From: Thamnaconus septentrionalis
Lineage: Eukaryota > Chordata > Actinopteri > Tetraodontiformes > Monacanthidae
Direction: 5' to 3'
DNA length: 64,000 nucleotides
Assembly (NCBI GenBank): GCA_009823395.1
Contig: CM020502.1
Location: forward strand, 27,629,944-27,693,943
The number at the start of each line of letters is the position of its first letter. Position 1 is the first letter of the stretch. Shown here in pieces: positions 1-10,073 of this stretch. Made by a program: the position numbers and the translations under genes. The notes beneath the pieces are model-generated. The model searched no databases. It had not been told where the DNA came from and was given only the letters and a program-made list of their open reading frames with translations.

Positions 1-375
1 GCCCCGAGCACTGCGGGAGGCCGCCTTTATCGTGAAATGTGTTAATACTTCCTGCTGTGCTAACTTAGGCTACGTTTGGTAGCATACAAGTAAATAAATA
101 TTTAGAAGATAAAAAACAAACGAGGACTCTTATCTTTGTTTGCACAGTATAATCTTATCATCATTTTTTTTCTCTTTTTTTTATTACATGCCATGGATAC
201 ATAAAAAGTAGGTACTTTTTCCCCCCCTTTTTTTTGTCTTTTCCTTTTATTTTCTCTGTTCCTTAAAAATCAACAAAAATTTAAAATAAAAAAACGAACA
301 AACGAGCAAAACCAGAGTGAAGATTGTGAGTTTGCGTGTGTGCGTGCGCCTGTGCGTGCGTTGCGTCTCCCTTAC
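1..375 (-). other. Start of the intron after exon W11
   Basis: This is AT-rich intronic DNA with long T/C runs on the plus strand (about 160-250) and a short mixed GU/GC-repeat zone next to the donor. No RRM3 end exon, stop codon context or polyadenylation signal belonging to celf2 is seen. Confidence 0.7.
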
Positions 376-519
376 CGAAGCACTTGCTAAGGTTTGTCTG
401 TTTGTCGATGAAGACTTTGGCCGAGACCACGTTTCCGAAAGGCATGAACATCTGGAGGATGTCCTGGTCTCCGAACTCCTGCGGCAGGTGGTAGATGAAC
501 AGGTTGGCACCTTCAGGAC
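376..519 (-). CDS. celf2: celf2 coding exon W11 (first half of RRM3)
   Basis: This 144-nt exon completes Gly and encodes [40 protein letters not shown] and TNLSKCF, ending on the first base of a Gly. RNP2 of RRM3 is NLFIYH; RNP1 (KCFGFVSY in the family) is cut by the following intron. The acceptor is ccccaccggcag and the donor TTCG followed by gtaagg. The partner exon with FVSYDNPVSAQ and the KPY C-terminus is not found in bases 1-375, so the gene runs off the window here. Confidence 0.96.
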
Positions 520-1108
520 CTGCCGGTGGGGGCGAGGACGCAGGGTGGCGTTAGGGAGTGTGTGTGTGTGTGTGCACAAACAGTGTTAAACAACATGAAA
601 AGCAGGTGCAGCACTCAGGACAATAGCCGCTAACGACCTCCACTTTTTTTCAGACCTTTCAAACTGCGAATATTCGGAGCGTTAAAAAACCCACGTCGGA
701 GCTTCTGCTTCCCGCTCAACAATGGCGTGGAGGTCCTCGTGCTTTATAAACAGCTGAAGAGGGTCGGTGGGAGGCGCCTTTCATTTCAGCCTCGTCCTCG
801 TGCGCGACACATTAGCGGGAGGCCCGGCGAGTCGCCCGCCGAGCCCTCCGTCCCGCCGAGTCTTTTGTCTCCGCCGCCGACGGTTTCGAGGGTTCCCCGC
901 GCGTTCTCGTTTGAAAGGGACGGAGAGGACAAAAAAAAAAAACGCGTCCGCGTGAAAGGATCTTTGTCGCTGCCGCCTGCCAGTTCACGCCGAAGGTGAC
1001 GCCTACCACCGGTTTCATTACGCCGTCCACGATAATAACACTGAGCTCGTACAATAACGAAGTTCGCGTTGGGGCAAACCAAACAAAAGAAAAAAGAAAT
1101 TCTGTTTT

Positions 1109-1155
<47 letters not shown>

Positions 1156-2194
1156 CGCCTCCTTTTAAAGCACGCACTTCAGAAGCCAAGGTGGTTCAAT
1201 ATGTTCATTTGTAGAAAAAAGGTAAAAAATAAGACAAAAAAGGGGGAAGAAAAAACTAAAGAATCAAGACGTCGAGAGAAAAAAGGTCTTATTATTTTTA
1301 GGTTCAGTAATTTCAAAGGTGGCACAAATGGCAAAAGATTCAATTCAAGACATTTCTCCAAAATGAACAAAAAAAATTGAAAACCATTTGCCTGCTGGCG
1401 TCTCCAATTCTCCAATTCCAATTCAGAGCCTCAAGACGATCCAACCTGGCCTCAATTTGCACAGGTGTGCCGGAACCTTTTATATGCAACCAAAAACCGC
1501 CAGCCGGGGTCACGAACGTAACAACTTCACTTAAAGGAAGACTAAAAAATAAATATAAGGAACAAGTACAAAATGGCTCCTACAGTGTGAGTGTGTGTGC
1601 GTGTGTGTGTGTGTGCGTGTGTTTTTAAGCATGGCATGGTTCACGTGATACACATAAAGAATTGCTCTACTTCAGAGGTACACACGCTTTTTTGCCACTT
1701 TAATATCTTTAAGCGAGAAAATGTGCCACCAAACGTGCAAATCTAGAAAAAACATGGAAAAAAGTTTTTCGACGCCTTTAAAATTTTACTCAATCCCAAT
1801 TATTGTTATTAGATAATTGCCAGAGAATTATCATTGTTATTTTTTTCTGGAAATATTTTTTTGTTGTTTACTGTTAATAAGACAAAACAAGAAATTCTTG
1901 CAGTTTTGAATTAGAGTTAGAGTTGGTAAAACATGCAGCTCTGAGGCGGACGGAAGAAGCGCTGGTGGCTGCTGCACTGAAATAAGACGAACCTCCAGAC
2001 TAAAGACTGATTTTTAGCGCGGTGAAGTACATCACAAACGGATGAGGTGTCCAAAAACTTTTGCCCGTCGCTGTATGTCGCCTCCTTCGCCGCCGCCGTC
2101 GTCTTAAAAGGAATCAAACTCAACGATATAGAGGTCAAAGGGCAGCCAGGGTTGCCAGATCTGAGCCTCAGCTCAGCCGGAGTGAAACACTGAC
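520..2194 (-). other. Intron W10-W11
   Basis: This 1.7-kb intron holds (GT)n on the plus strand at 1114-1153 and 1584-1622 (CA repeats in the transcript). The part at 1680-1920 is AT-rich unique sequence. No other gene or RNA was recognised. Confidence 0.75.
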
Positions 2195-2374
2195 CCTCCT
2201 TCTGGCTGCCGGCGGCGCCCTGCTGCTGCAGCAGCGACTGGCTGTAGAGGGTGGGCAGCGCCGCGGCGGCGTACTGCTGGATCCCTGAGTAGGCCTGCGT
2301 CAGCGCGTCCATGGTGCCCGCCGTCCCGTTGGTCAGCCCCGCGCTGCCCAGGCCGCCGTTCAGAGCCGCCATAC
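2195..2374 (-). CDS. celf2: celf2 coding exon W10 (linker, before RRM3)
   Basis: The 180-nt form (acceptor ctctcag followed by GT ATG) encodes [40 protein letters not shown] and [19 protein letters not shown], ending on the first base of Gly. This is the most conserved part of the linker. The donor is GAGG followed by gtcagt, with an unusual C at +3. An alternative acceptor 18 nt upstream adds six residues (see 2375-2392). Confidence 0.95.
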
Positions 2375-2392
2375 CTGAGAGCATTTGAGCAA
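2375..2392 (-). CDS. celf2: celf2 exon W10 alternative 18-nt extension (VAQMLS)
   Basis: The upstream acceptor (tatgtaaag) adds TT GCT CAA ATG CTC TCA before GGT ATG, giving [15 protein letters not shown] when joined to the proximal W9 donor. VAQMLSG is a known CELF2 isoform segment. The acceptor has a poor polypyrimidine tract, so it probably depends on enhancer factors. The phase matches the other acceptor, so both keep the reading frame. Confidence 0.82.
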
Positions 2393-2472
2393 CTTTACAT
2401 AAAACCCAACAATAAAGAAAGAAGAATGCACTTACTCGTTAGCGCTCCCACTGGGGGTTGTGTTTCACTAGC

Positions 2473-2512
2473 ACGCACACACACACACACACACACAGAC
2501 TGACGGTTGACA

Positions 2513-2553
<41 letters not shown>
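2473..2553. repeat. (AC)n microsatellite, two blocks
   Basis: Two AC runs separated by GACTGACGGTTG. In the celf2 transcript they are (GU)n about 80-160 nt upstream of the alternative W10 acceptors. Confidence 0.95.
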
Positions 2554-2555
<2 letters not shown>

Positions 2556-2640
2556 TAACTGTCATGGACAGCACAAAGAGACAGCACAGATATAGAAACA
2601 ATGACTGCAAGTCACATTTACACAATAAACCAGTACAGGA

Positions 2641-2651
2641 CGCACGCACGC

Positions 2652-2693
<42 letters not shown>

Positions 2694-2698
2694 ACAGT
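2641..2698. repeat. (AC)n microsatellite
   Basis: Mixed ACGC and AC units; GU-rich in the celf2 pre-mRNA. Smaller related runs follow at 2829-2852 and 2893-2909. Confidence 0.95.
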
Positions 2699-3996
2699 TT
2701 CAGTGTCAACACAGTCGTGTTCAGGATGAGTGTAGCCGATGACAGCCAGAACTGCAGGGGGCGCCGCTTCCAGAACTGCAGCCACGCATGCACGCCAAAA
2801 ACACGCAAACACACAGTGAAAACACAGGCACACAAACACACACACACACACAGACACGAAACAGAAGCAACAGCAGGAACAATAACAACAGAAACACACA
2901 CACACACACCATGTGACAGACTAACAAGGGGGCGGGGCTACACCGGCCAAAAAGACCACCCGCTAGCTACGTTAGCTCATTTCATCCCCTCCTGTGTTTG
3001 CGCTAGGCTAGACTCATCTAACTGGCGCTCATCCGTCTCAGATCGACCCCGCAACACATTGTTTTGCCTCGGTCGGGGGCGGAAACTATTATAAGCGCAG
3101 ACGGATGGTGTGGAATAAAAATGAGGCGACTGGCCAGTAGGTGGTGCTGGCGGGGGGGGAGGTGGAGGAAACACAGCGGTGGCGCTCATTAGCGGCGTGT
3201 AACAGCTTAATATCGCGGCGGAGGGCAACTTGTCTGGGCTGTGGGGGGCGGGGGGAGGGAGGGCGGTAGGGAGGGAGTGGTAGGGGCGGGGAGGGGGGGC
3301 GGGTCCGACATCGGAGCGGCGTCCTGTCGTCTCGCCGTCAGACACAGTGAAATAAATTATCAGCTCGGCGCTCGGGATTATAGGTCACTCATTTATTCAG
3401 GAATAATTGCACCGCTGACCTTTGCAATTCAATTACGGGCCTGGTTGTGTTTAAATGAGGGCGGCGGAGGTGTGGGGCGGTGGGGTAAGGAGGAGGAGGA
3501 GGAGGAGGAGGAGGTGTCTGAGGCGGCGGATGTCCGCCCGTCCCGCCACCGCCACCGCCGTGTCGCCGCTGTAGTTTCCAGCGCGAGGCGCCTGTGATTT
3601 ACAGCGGCTGAAAGGTCAGAAGGAGAATAAATGCAGCCGGAACAACACGTCTGATTAAGAGGCCGCCGCCGCTCACCGACTCCCCCCAGAGGTCAGGAGT
3701 GGGACGCGGTGAAATGTCTGCAGTCTGTTTAACTTGTCTCCATTATTTAGATTAAAATATCGTATTTTGGAGCGAAATGTTTTTCTTATCGCTGCAGTTG
3801 CAAAAAACCCACGACAAACGATAATTAGCATTTTCCTGCCGTTTTTCAAGTTTTCCAATACTATTGCATTGTGCTTGCAAATGTGTACTGCACCTTTTTT
3901 TCCCCCTCAAAATCCTACAAGCTGGCTTCAAAACCCTGACGTTCACATTCAAAAACACAAACGCGACATCGACACAGACAGACGAGCTTCGTCGTC

Positions 3997-3997
<1 letters not shown>

Positions 3998-4042
<45 letters not shown>
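3998..4042. repeat. (GCA)15 trinucleotide repeat, (CUG)n in the celf2 transcript
   Basis: Fifteen uninterrupted GCA units. Read on the celf2 strand this is an intronic CUG repeat, the RNA motif for which the CUGBP family was named. Confidence 0.95.
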
Positions 4043-4409
4043 CGCCGGCTCGACCCGGAGCTGATGGATGGAGGGAAGGAGGGAAGAGGGAGAGAGGGAG
4101 GGAGAGAGGGAAGAGAGGCCTAAAAAACTTTAAGCTGACTTCAAGAGTTTGAGCGGAGAGGTAGAGAGACGACGTGACCCAACGAATGAGACGCAAATTC
4201 AATTAATCAAACGGCCTGTTTTAAAATTCAAACGTATCAAAAAACGAAGAGAAGTCAACGTCACGGGATGCTGCAGTGCCGCCATTAGCCATAAGGGGGC
4301 AGCAGGTGCACAGTGGCGCAGGCCGCAGCTCACGCTTCAACCAGAATAAACTGATGAGCGAATAAAAAGCAGGCTGCAGAACACAGGCGGGGGGGAAGCT
4401 TAGACAGGA

Positions 4410-4428
4410 AGTGCTCCCTCTGGTGGAG
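4410..4428 (-). promoter_or_regulatory. CTCF-like motif
   Basis: On the minus strand TCCACCAGAGGGAGCAC fits the CTCF core CCASYAGRKGGCRS at nearly all positions. It lies in the alternative W9-W10 intron. Binding is not shown. Confidence 0.4.
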
Positions 4429-4607
4429 ACAGAGAGAAACCATCCTGTGCGCAGCCGGCGACGCAGCACTGGCGAGCCTGCGACTCCCTCTACAGGCGGA
4501 ACCGAGGAAGCGCCGGGGATCGAATCGCGGCGTCTCTCTGCGGGTGAGGTGAGGGTGGGGGGGAGGGGGAGGGGTGAGTGTGGAGCGATGGCAGCGTGAA
4601 TACTCAC

Positions 4608-4619
4608 TGTTGATGCTAC
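4608..4619 (-). CDS. celf2: celf2 exon W9 alternative 12-nt extension (GSIN-S)
   Basis: If the distal donor AACA followed by gtgagt is used, the exon gains 12 nt and reads NALAGSIN, then S completed by the next exon, giving NALAGSINSMAAL. The distal donor matches the consensus at +1 to +6 (gtgagt), whereas the proximal donor is gtagca. A Gly-x-Ile-Asn-Ser variant at this place is known among vertebrate CELF2 isoforms, so the alternative is supported by both sequence and family knowledge. Both donors leave the same phase. Confidence 0.8.
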
Positions 4620-4733
4620 CTGCTAGTGCATTAATGTTGTTCAGGCCCACGGTGGCGCCGGCGAGGCCCTGCAGGGTGCCCAGAGAGGTCAGAGAGTTCA
4701 TGGCGCTGGCGTTGGAGCTGGCCGTGGTGCCCA
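4620..4733 (-). CDS. celf2: celf2 coding exon W9 (linker, proximal donor form)
   Basis: This 114-nt form completes Val and encodes GTTASSNASAMNSLTSLGTL followed by QGLAGATVGLNNINALA, ending on the first base of a codon at GCAG followed by gtagca. A second donor 12 nt downstream in the transcript extends the exon (see 4608-4619). The acceptor is ctccctcccttcag. Compared with the mammalian exon, the segment before AMNSLTSLG is shorter. GU-repeat tracts lie about 215 nt upstream and within the downstream intron, and a CUG repeat about 570 nt downstream. Confidence 0.94.
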
Positions 4734-4935
4734 CTGAAGGGAGGGAGGTGGGGGGGGTGGGGAGGGAGGGGAAGGAGGAGGGGGGTGGGGAGGGGGGTGG
4801 TGACAGAAACACAACTGAGTTATGGAAACAGTGGACAGACGTCGTTTCCAACCGAGTTGATGCTGCTGTTTCCAAGTATGTCCTCAGCAACAACAAGGTA
4901 AAACATTCTCTCTCTCTTCTCTCTCTTTCTCTCTT

Positions 4936-4946
<11 letters not shown>

Positions 4947-4999
<53 letters not shown>
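4947..4999. repeat. (CA)26 microsatellite
   Basis: Preceded on the plus strand by a CT-rich run at 4907-4946. In the transcript it is (GU)n, about 215 nt upstream of exon W9. Confidence 0.95.
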
Positions 5000-5004
<5 letters not shown>

Positions 5005-5280
5005 AAGTGCAACTTCAAGCATCAAAAACACACAAAAACTCTGGAAATGGACAAAACGTCGCTCCGGCCGCACTTGCATGCGTTTGCAAATTCAACATTG
5101 AAGCAACAACTATAACAGGAAAACATAAATAAAGCAAAAATGACCAAAAGTAAAAAAAAAAAAAAGTGAAACTAAAAGCAAAAGTGCAACACGTGTGGAG
5201 GCCTCAGCTCAACATAATAGTCACAACTGCAGGCTTTGAATGGTTCTATACACTTTCAGAGAAAGTTTGGGTCAGCTGAC

Positions 5281-5281
<1 letters not shown>

Positions 5282-5317
<36 letters not shown>
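5282..5317. repeat. (AC)18 microsatellite
   Basis: Uninterrupted AC units in the W8-W9 intron. Confidence 0.95.
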
Positions 5318-5322
<5 letters not shown>

Positions 5323-5639
5323 GACTGATGTGAGAAGCTGCACAAAGCAACAACAACAACAACAACCACGGCAAAAACATCAAATGAATTGTGTTGATGC
5401 ATCGGCAGCGTTCACCCTGACAGCGGAGGATTGTGTCACCAAACAAACCGTTCAAGAGGCGCTGCGGCGTGTTGGTGGCGTGAGGAGGCGGGAAACAAAA
5501 CGACGACAATGACAACGACAACAACAACAACAGTGAAGGGAGGATGGCGCCGGGCGGCCTGTCTCCATGCAGAAATGTCTAAATTTATCAAGCTGCCGTG
5601 ACATTTCGCAGGTTTCAGCAACGGCGCTCACTCACAGCT

Positions 5640-5712
5640 AGTGTGTATGTGTGTGTGTGTGTGTGTGAGTGAGAGTGAGTGAGAGTGTGAGTGAGAGTGT
5701 GTGTGTGAGTGT
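5640..5712. repeat. GT/GAGT-rich simple repeat
   Basis: GTGT units alternate with GTGAGT units. Confidence 0.9.
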
Positions 5713-6189
5713 CTGCTCTCGACTCAAGGTTGGACTGACATTCAGAGCTGCAAAACGAGAGAGCGAGAGAGAGAGGTAGAAGAGGAGGAGGAGGAGGAGG
5801 AAGAGGTGTTGGTGGGAGGGGCGGGAGGGGAGCAAGGTGAAGAGGATGGTGAGGGGGGCGGAGCCAGAGACAGGAAGTTCCAGCCAGGAGAGCAGCTTCT
5901 TTCGTGTCCGTCCCGAGCCTGAAACCTGTGCAGAGCCCAACCAGCTTGAAATTCACCTTCCTGAATGGGCTTTGGTGCCCTCTCTGGTCAAGCACTGCCA
6001 CTGCATTAAACGTGCTTTGATTAGTCAAAATAATATTTGAGGAGTTATGTGGGGGGAGGGCGTTCGCAGTGGGCCAATCAGATCCCTTCTCTGTCCGCTA
6101 GGAGCCGGCTGGTCACAGCTCCAGGCTTCCTATTGGCTGCAGTTTCCTGTTCCTGTCAGCCTGGCTGTAGCTCCGCCCCCGTCACCCAT

Positions 6190-6219
6190 ACTGACTGACT
6201 GACTGACTGACTGACTGAC
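6190..6219. repeat. (GACT)n tetranucleotide repeat
   Basis: About seven GACT units. Confidence 0.9.
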
Positions 6220-6339
6220 TTGCTATCCTCTAACAAATGTGACAGAATTCATGGTGGGATTTCCGCTCCTTCTTCGTCTTCTTCTTCTTCTTCTTCTGTG
6301 GTTTTAAGGGCAGAGCTACGCAACACTGAGGCGCTGACT

Positions 6340-6401
6340 GACTGGCGGCTGCCGACTGGCGGCTGCCGACTGGCGGCTGCCGACTGGCGGCTGCCGACTG
6401 G
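6340..6401. repeat. 14-bp minisatellite
   Basis: Four identical copies of GACTGGCGGCTGCC plus a partial fifth. Confidence 0.95.
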
Positions 6402-7070
6402 AGCCTTTCAGGATGAATTAGCGAGATCTCAGCAACCTGAGCGCTGAACCAGAGAGGCTGGCGGGAGCAGAATCTTCCCTCATCGGGACTCGACGAGAAT
6501 TTGCTCACTTTTAACAAGAAGAAGAAGAAAAAGAAGAGGAAGAAGAAGGAGGAAAAAACCCCACTGGGTGCAATAATAAAAAAAGTCCCGAAAGACAAAA
6601 AAAAAGCATCAAGTGAAAGTCAAGAAATATGGATGTTTCAATTATATATTGAATATTTAAGCGCAACCAAGCAATTCAAAAGCGCACGCACGCACACATA
6701 CACACACACGCACACGCATAGACCCGCACGCACAATACACACTGGATCAGGTGAGTCTCGACACACAAACAACAACATGACGACGACCAATAAAAAAAAA
6801 ACACGACGGGTGACACGGCTCAAAGCAACGGAAACACGCCAGTGCACACGCACACACGCACACGCACACACACATATATACATAAAGACGCGCACGCACA
6901 CACACGTAAACGAGTGCGTGTGCGATGGGATGGCGGTGAGGACCGGGCAGGTCACGTGATCACTGCGATGGTGGTGGTGGTGGTGGTGGGGGCGACAATG
7001 GTGGCAGAGCGGTGGGCGGAGTCAGGCAGGCGTGGGACCCCTCCCCCTCCCCCCTCCCCCCTCCGGTTAC

Positions 7071-7205
7071 CTGGGCTGGCCAGCGCTCCCAGCGAGGCGG
7101 CGCTGGACGACAGGGGGTTGGCGGTGGAGGGACTGGCTGAGTTTTGGGCCGCCGCCGCCGCCGCCGCTAAAGTGGCCAGGTTCTGCAACTGCAGAGCGCT
7201 CATAC
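7071..7205 (-). CDS. celf2: celf2 coding exon W8 (Ala-rich linker)
   Basis: This 135-nt exon completes Gly and encodes MSALQLQNLATLAAAAAAAQ, NSASPSTANPLSSSAASLGA and LASP, ending on the first base of Val. The seven-Ala run comes from a (GCC)n tract on the plus strand and is a candidate length-variable site. The acceptor is cctctccccag. The donor is CCAG followed by gtaacc, weak at +5 and +6. The linker is the least conserved part of CELF proteins and contributes to splicing activation and localisation (family knowledge). Confidence 0.94.
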
Positions 7206-7684
7206 CTGGGGAGAGGCGGAGGAGTGGTGTCAAAGCTGGGGGGCGGGGCCCAAAGACGTGACGGGACGGGACGGGACGGGAAGCTCCACTTCCTGCAGGC
7301 CAAGCGTTTATCTCCGCTGAGGGAGGTCTAGCGCCCCCCCCCCCTTCTTCCCCAGGATGCGCTTTGTGTCGATGGATGTGATTGGTCGGTGCGAGTCGTA
7401 ATTAGACCAGACTAGACAGGTGCGGGAGCGCAGAGGTCCAAGATTTAAATTTGAGATTCGCAGCCTTCGGGCTCTCAGGGCACCTCGCCTGCTTTCAACA
7501 GCCGTGAAGAGACACTGAATGGAAATTAGCTTTCAGGGTGAGTATTTTCTTTGAAAAGGACCGGCTGTTTTGAGTCTAAAAAAAAAAAAATTTGTTTTAC
7601 TACAGTTTTGCAGTAAAACTGCAGGAAAGAAAAGAACTTTTGCACTCCTGCAGCAAACATGCTTTAGGCAAATTAAGAAAAAGA

Positions 7685-7735
7685 AGAAGCAGAAGAAGAA
7701 GAATGCCTTTATTTATCCCACATTGGGGAAATTAG
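7685..7735 (-). mobile_element. Retroposon 3' tail fragment
   Basis: On the minus strand the sequence reads AATTTCCCCAATGTGGGATA then AATAAAGG and ends in a short (TTC)n run. This matches the conserved 3' end shared by teleost LINE/SINE pairs. Only about 50 bp is recognisable. Confidence 0.45.
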
Positions 7736-7748
7736 CAGAGCTAACAAG

Positions 7749-7752
7749 AGTG

Positions 7753-7795
<43 letters not shown>
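7749..7795. repeat. (GT)n microsatellite
   Basis: GT run with one GC interruption near its start. Confidence 0.95.
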
Positions 7796-7799
<4 letters not shown>

Positions 7800-7920
7800 G
7801 AAGGCGGAGACTCCTGACCGACTTCCTGCGGCCCATGAACATGTCGGAGTTAAAGACGCTGAGGTGTGTATGTGTCGTATATACAGTCTGGGTGTATATA
7901 CAGTTTACCATGGAGATATA

Positions 7921-7991
7921 CAACACACACACACACACACATACACACACACACGCACGCACACACACGCACGCACACGCACGCACACACA
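7921..7991. repeat. (AC)n compound microsatellite
   Basis: AC units interrupted by AT and GCACGC. Confidence 0.95.
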
Positions 7992-8604
7992 GGGAAATAG
8001 ACAGGAACAAAACGAGACACCATGAAGTGGTTCCATCATCGAGGCTACAAGTCCGACCAATCAGAGCTCGGCTTCGTGGATGCTCTTATTTCTTTGTACA
8101 GTCGAGTCTTAGTGATGAGCCAAACAGAGTGACGAGTTGCATCTTTGCTCTCATGTAACCTTGGAGGTCTGGAAAGTGGGACTGAAAGGAGGCCAATCAG
8201 ATTTCTGAACTAGTTGGCGGCCAACAGCTCGGGGCGTCCTATTGGCCGGAGGGGGCCAAGCTGTGCATGAGTCGCAGCCCCGCCGGAGCTTTTCAAGACG
8301 GACGTGAGGTTTTCCATCGCAACCAAACCAACGGGTCCTTTAAAAAAAATCAGCCTCATTCCTTGTTTCTTCTTTCGTATTCCATTCTTTTCCGCCCTCT
8401 CGATGCAATTTTTTTTTCCCCCACTCACATTTCTCCACCTCGGCTCCACCACCGAACGGCGGCTGCCAGAAAAGGAAGAAGAAGAAGAAGAAGGAGGAGA
8501 AGAAGAAAAAGGAGGAGGAGGAGGCGATGATGAGGACACAGTTGGAGGCAAATCCACTTCCCTGGTCGCCGTCCGAGTATCCGGGCTGTGCAGATGGCAT
8601 GCCA

Positions 8605-8605
8605 G

Positions 8606-8652
<47 letters not shown>
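8605..8652. repeat. (GT)n microsatellite
   Basis: About 24 GT units with one C interruption. Confidence 0.95.
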
Positions 8653-9422
8653 ATGTGCAGCCCCTTCCCACCCACCCCTCCCCATGCATGGCGGCGCCAG
8701 GGCCGGCGTTTGGCGTGCTCTAATTGAACGCTCATGGCCGTAATTGAAGCCTCTCAGCTCCGTGTTAAAGAGCGACACCAGATGTCACTCAGCTGCGTCG
8801 CATCTCCTGCCAGTCAGCGACTCCCCCGCCGCAGATGGAGGCCGACTGATCTCCAGATCCCCCCCTCCGTACCCCTGCCAAACCCCCCCGACGCCACCCC
8901 ACCCCCACCGACGTCACTGTCGCTGTCGTCGTTAGCGGCTCGATGCCTCCGTTCCCCCCAAAAAATAAACCCACCAAAAAAAAAACAAAAAAAAGCCCCA
9001 ATGGCCCGTTTAATCCGTGCGAGAAAAACGTGTCTTGAAAATCAGGGAGGGATGGAAGGAAGGATGAGGGAGGGAGGGGGTGTAGCTGCAGGCCGCAGCC
9101 AGAGGGGGGCAGCGCCGCACTCTTCCTCGCAGGTTGCCTTCGCCGTCCCCCCTTTTATCGTCTTCTGGGCGAGTGGAGCCGCCGCCGCCGCCGCCTCCGC
9201 CGCCTCCGCCGCTGCCTCTCGCAGACAGCGGGGGAGGCGGAACAGACGGAGTGTGAAGGCCGGGGGTGAGGAGGAGGGTGGAGGAGGAGGGGGGGAAAGA
9301 AAAACTGGAGGAGAGAGAGAGGGTGGGAGAGAGCAGCTTAATGGAGGCAGGCGATGAGCTCGTAAGCGGCCGCGCGGAGGTCTTAAATAACCTCAAATTT
9401 AAAGGGCCTGAAAAAAGAAGAA

Positions 9423-9457
<35 letters not shown>

Positions 9458-9751
9458 AGATATTTCCTCAAGTCGGAGATATTTTATCTCGTTCAACATT
9501 TAATGGGAGGATTTGTGCGGCGCTGGCGGCTCCGATTAAAAAAAAAAAACCCCAGCCGGGTGGGTTTGCGCAATCTGCAGTACTTCACTGTCTCCACCCG
9601 CCCCACACCATCCACCCCGTGGCTTCATCCCATCTTCTTCCTTCTCCTCTTCTCCTTTCTCTCTTCATCTCTCTCTCTCTCTCCTCCTCCTCCTCCTCCT
9701 CTGGCTTGTGCAGCGCAAACTTCATTAGCCTCCTTCAGACCTTGGACCTGC

Positions 9752-9772
9752 GGGCAGTAGATGGCGCCACCC
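9752..9772 (+). promoter_or_regulatory. CTCF-like motif
   Basis: GGCAGTAGATGGCGCCACC fits most of the CTCF core. Binding is not shown. Confidence 0.35.
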
Positions 9773-10042
9773 GGCAGTGGAACGCTCTTCCACGCTGAAA
9801 AGACCTCCTTTCTTCCTCTTCTTCTCCTCCTCCTCCTCTGCTACCCGTTCCTTCCGCTCGCTGGCGTCCGGGTGTTTCATGCTCACGCTCGGCTGACACG
9901 CCCCCCCCGGCGTCGACTCTTTGTCTGGCCTCATTAAAAGATCAAGAGCGTCCGCGGCAACCCTGAGCGGATCTTCAGGGCAGAAGATCCGCTAACGGTT
10001 GTTGCCGCCATGCTGCTTCATCCGCTATGCTCTTTGGTCCTT

Positions 10043-10073
<31 letters not shown>

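Larger units (their letters stand above)
2393..4607 (-). other. Intron W9-W10 (alternative splice intron)
   Basis: In transcript sense this intron holds a (CUG)15 tract at 3998-4042 and dense GU repeats at 2473-2911 that end about 80 nt before the upstream W10 acceptor. A GA-rich (plus strand) block lies at 4060-4120. The stretch 3330-3470 is AT-rich, complex and repeat-free, a candidate conserved element. Two CTCF-like motifs are present (3131-3150 and 4410-4428). Confidence 0.75.
4734..7070 (-). other. Intron W8-W9
   Basis: This 2.3-kb intron holds (CA)n at 4947-4999 and 5282-5317, GT-rich sequence at 5640-5712, (GACT)n at 6190-6219, a 14-bp minisatellite at 6340-6401, an AAG-rich run at 6515-6550 and mixed AC repeats at 6684-6909. 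No gene was recognised. Confidence 0.75.

Noticed and set aside
1..375. Possible last celf2 exon
   Set aside because: I looked for the reverse complement of FVSYDNPVSAQ and the KPY terminus and found nothing; the sequence is AT-rich intron.
2395..2907. 170-residue minus-strand ORF rich in Cys and Val
   Set aside because: It is a translation of GU repeats (CVCVCV). Similar ORFs at most microsatellites (for example 4330-5079, 31759-32025, 49738-50106) were discarded for the same reason.
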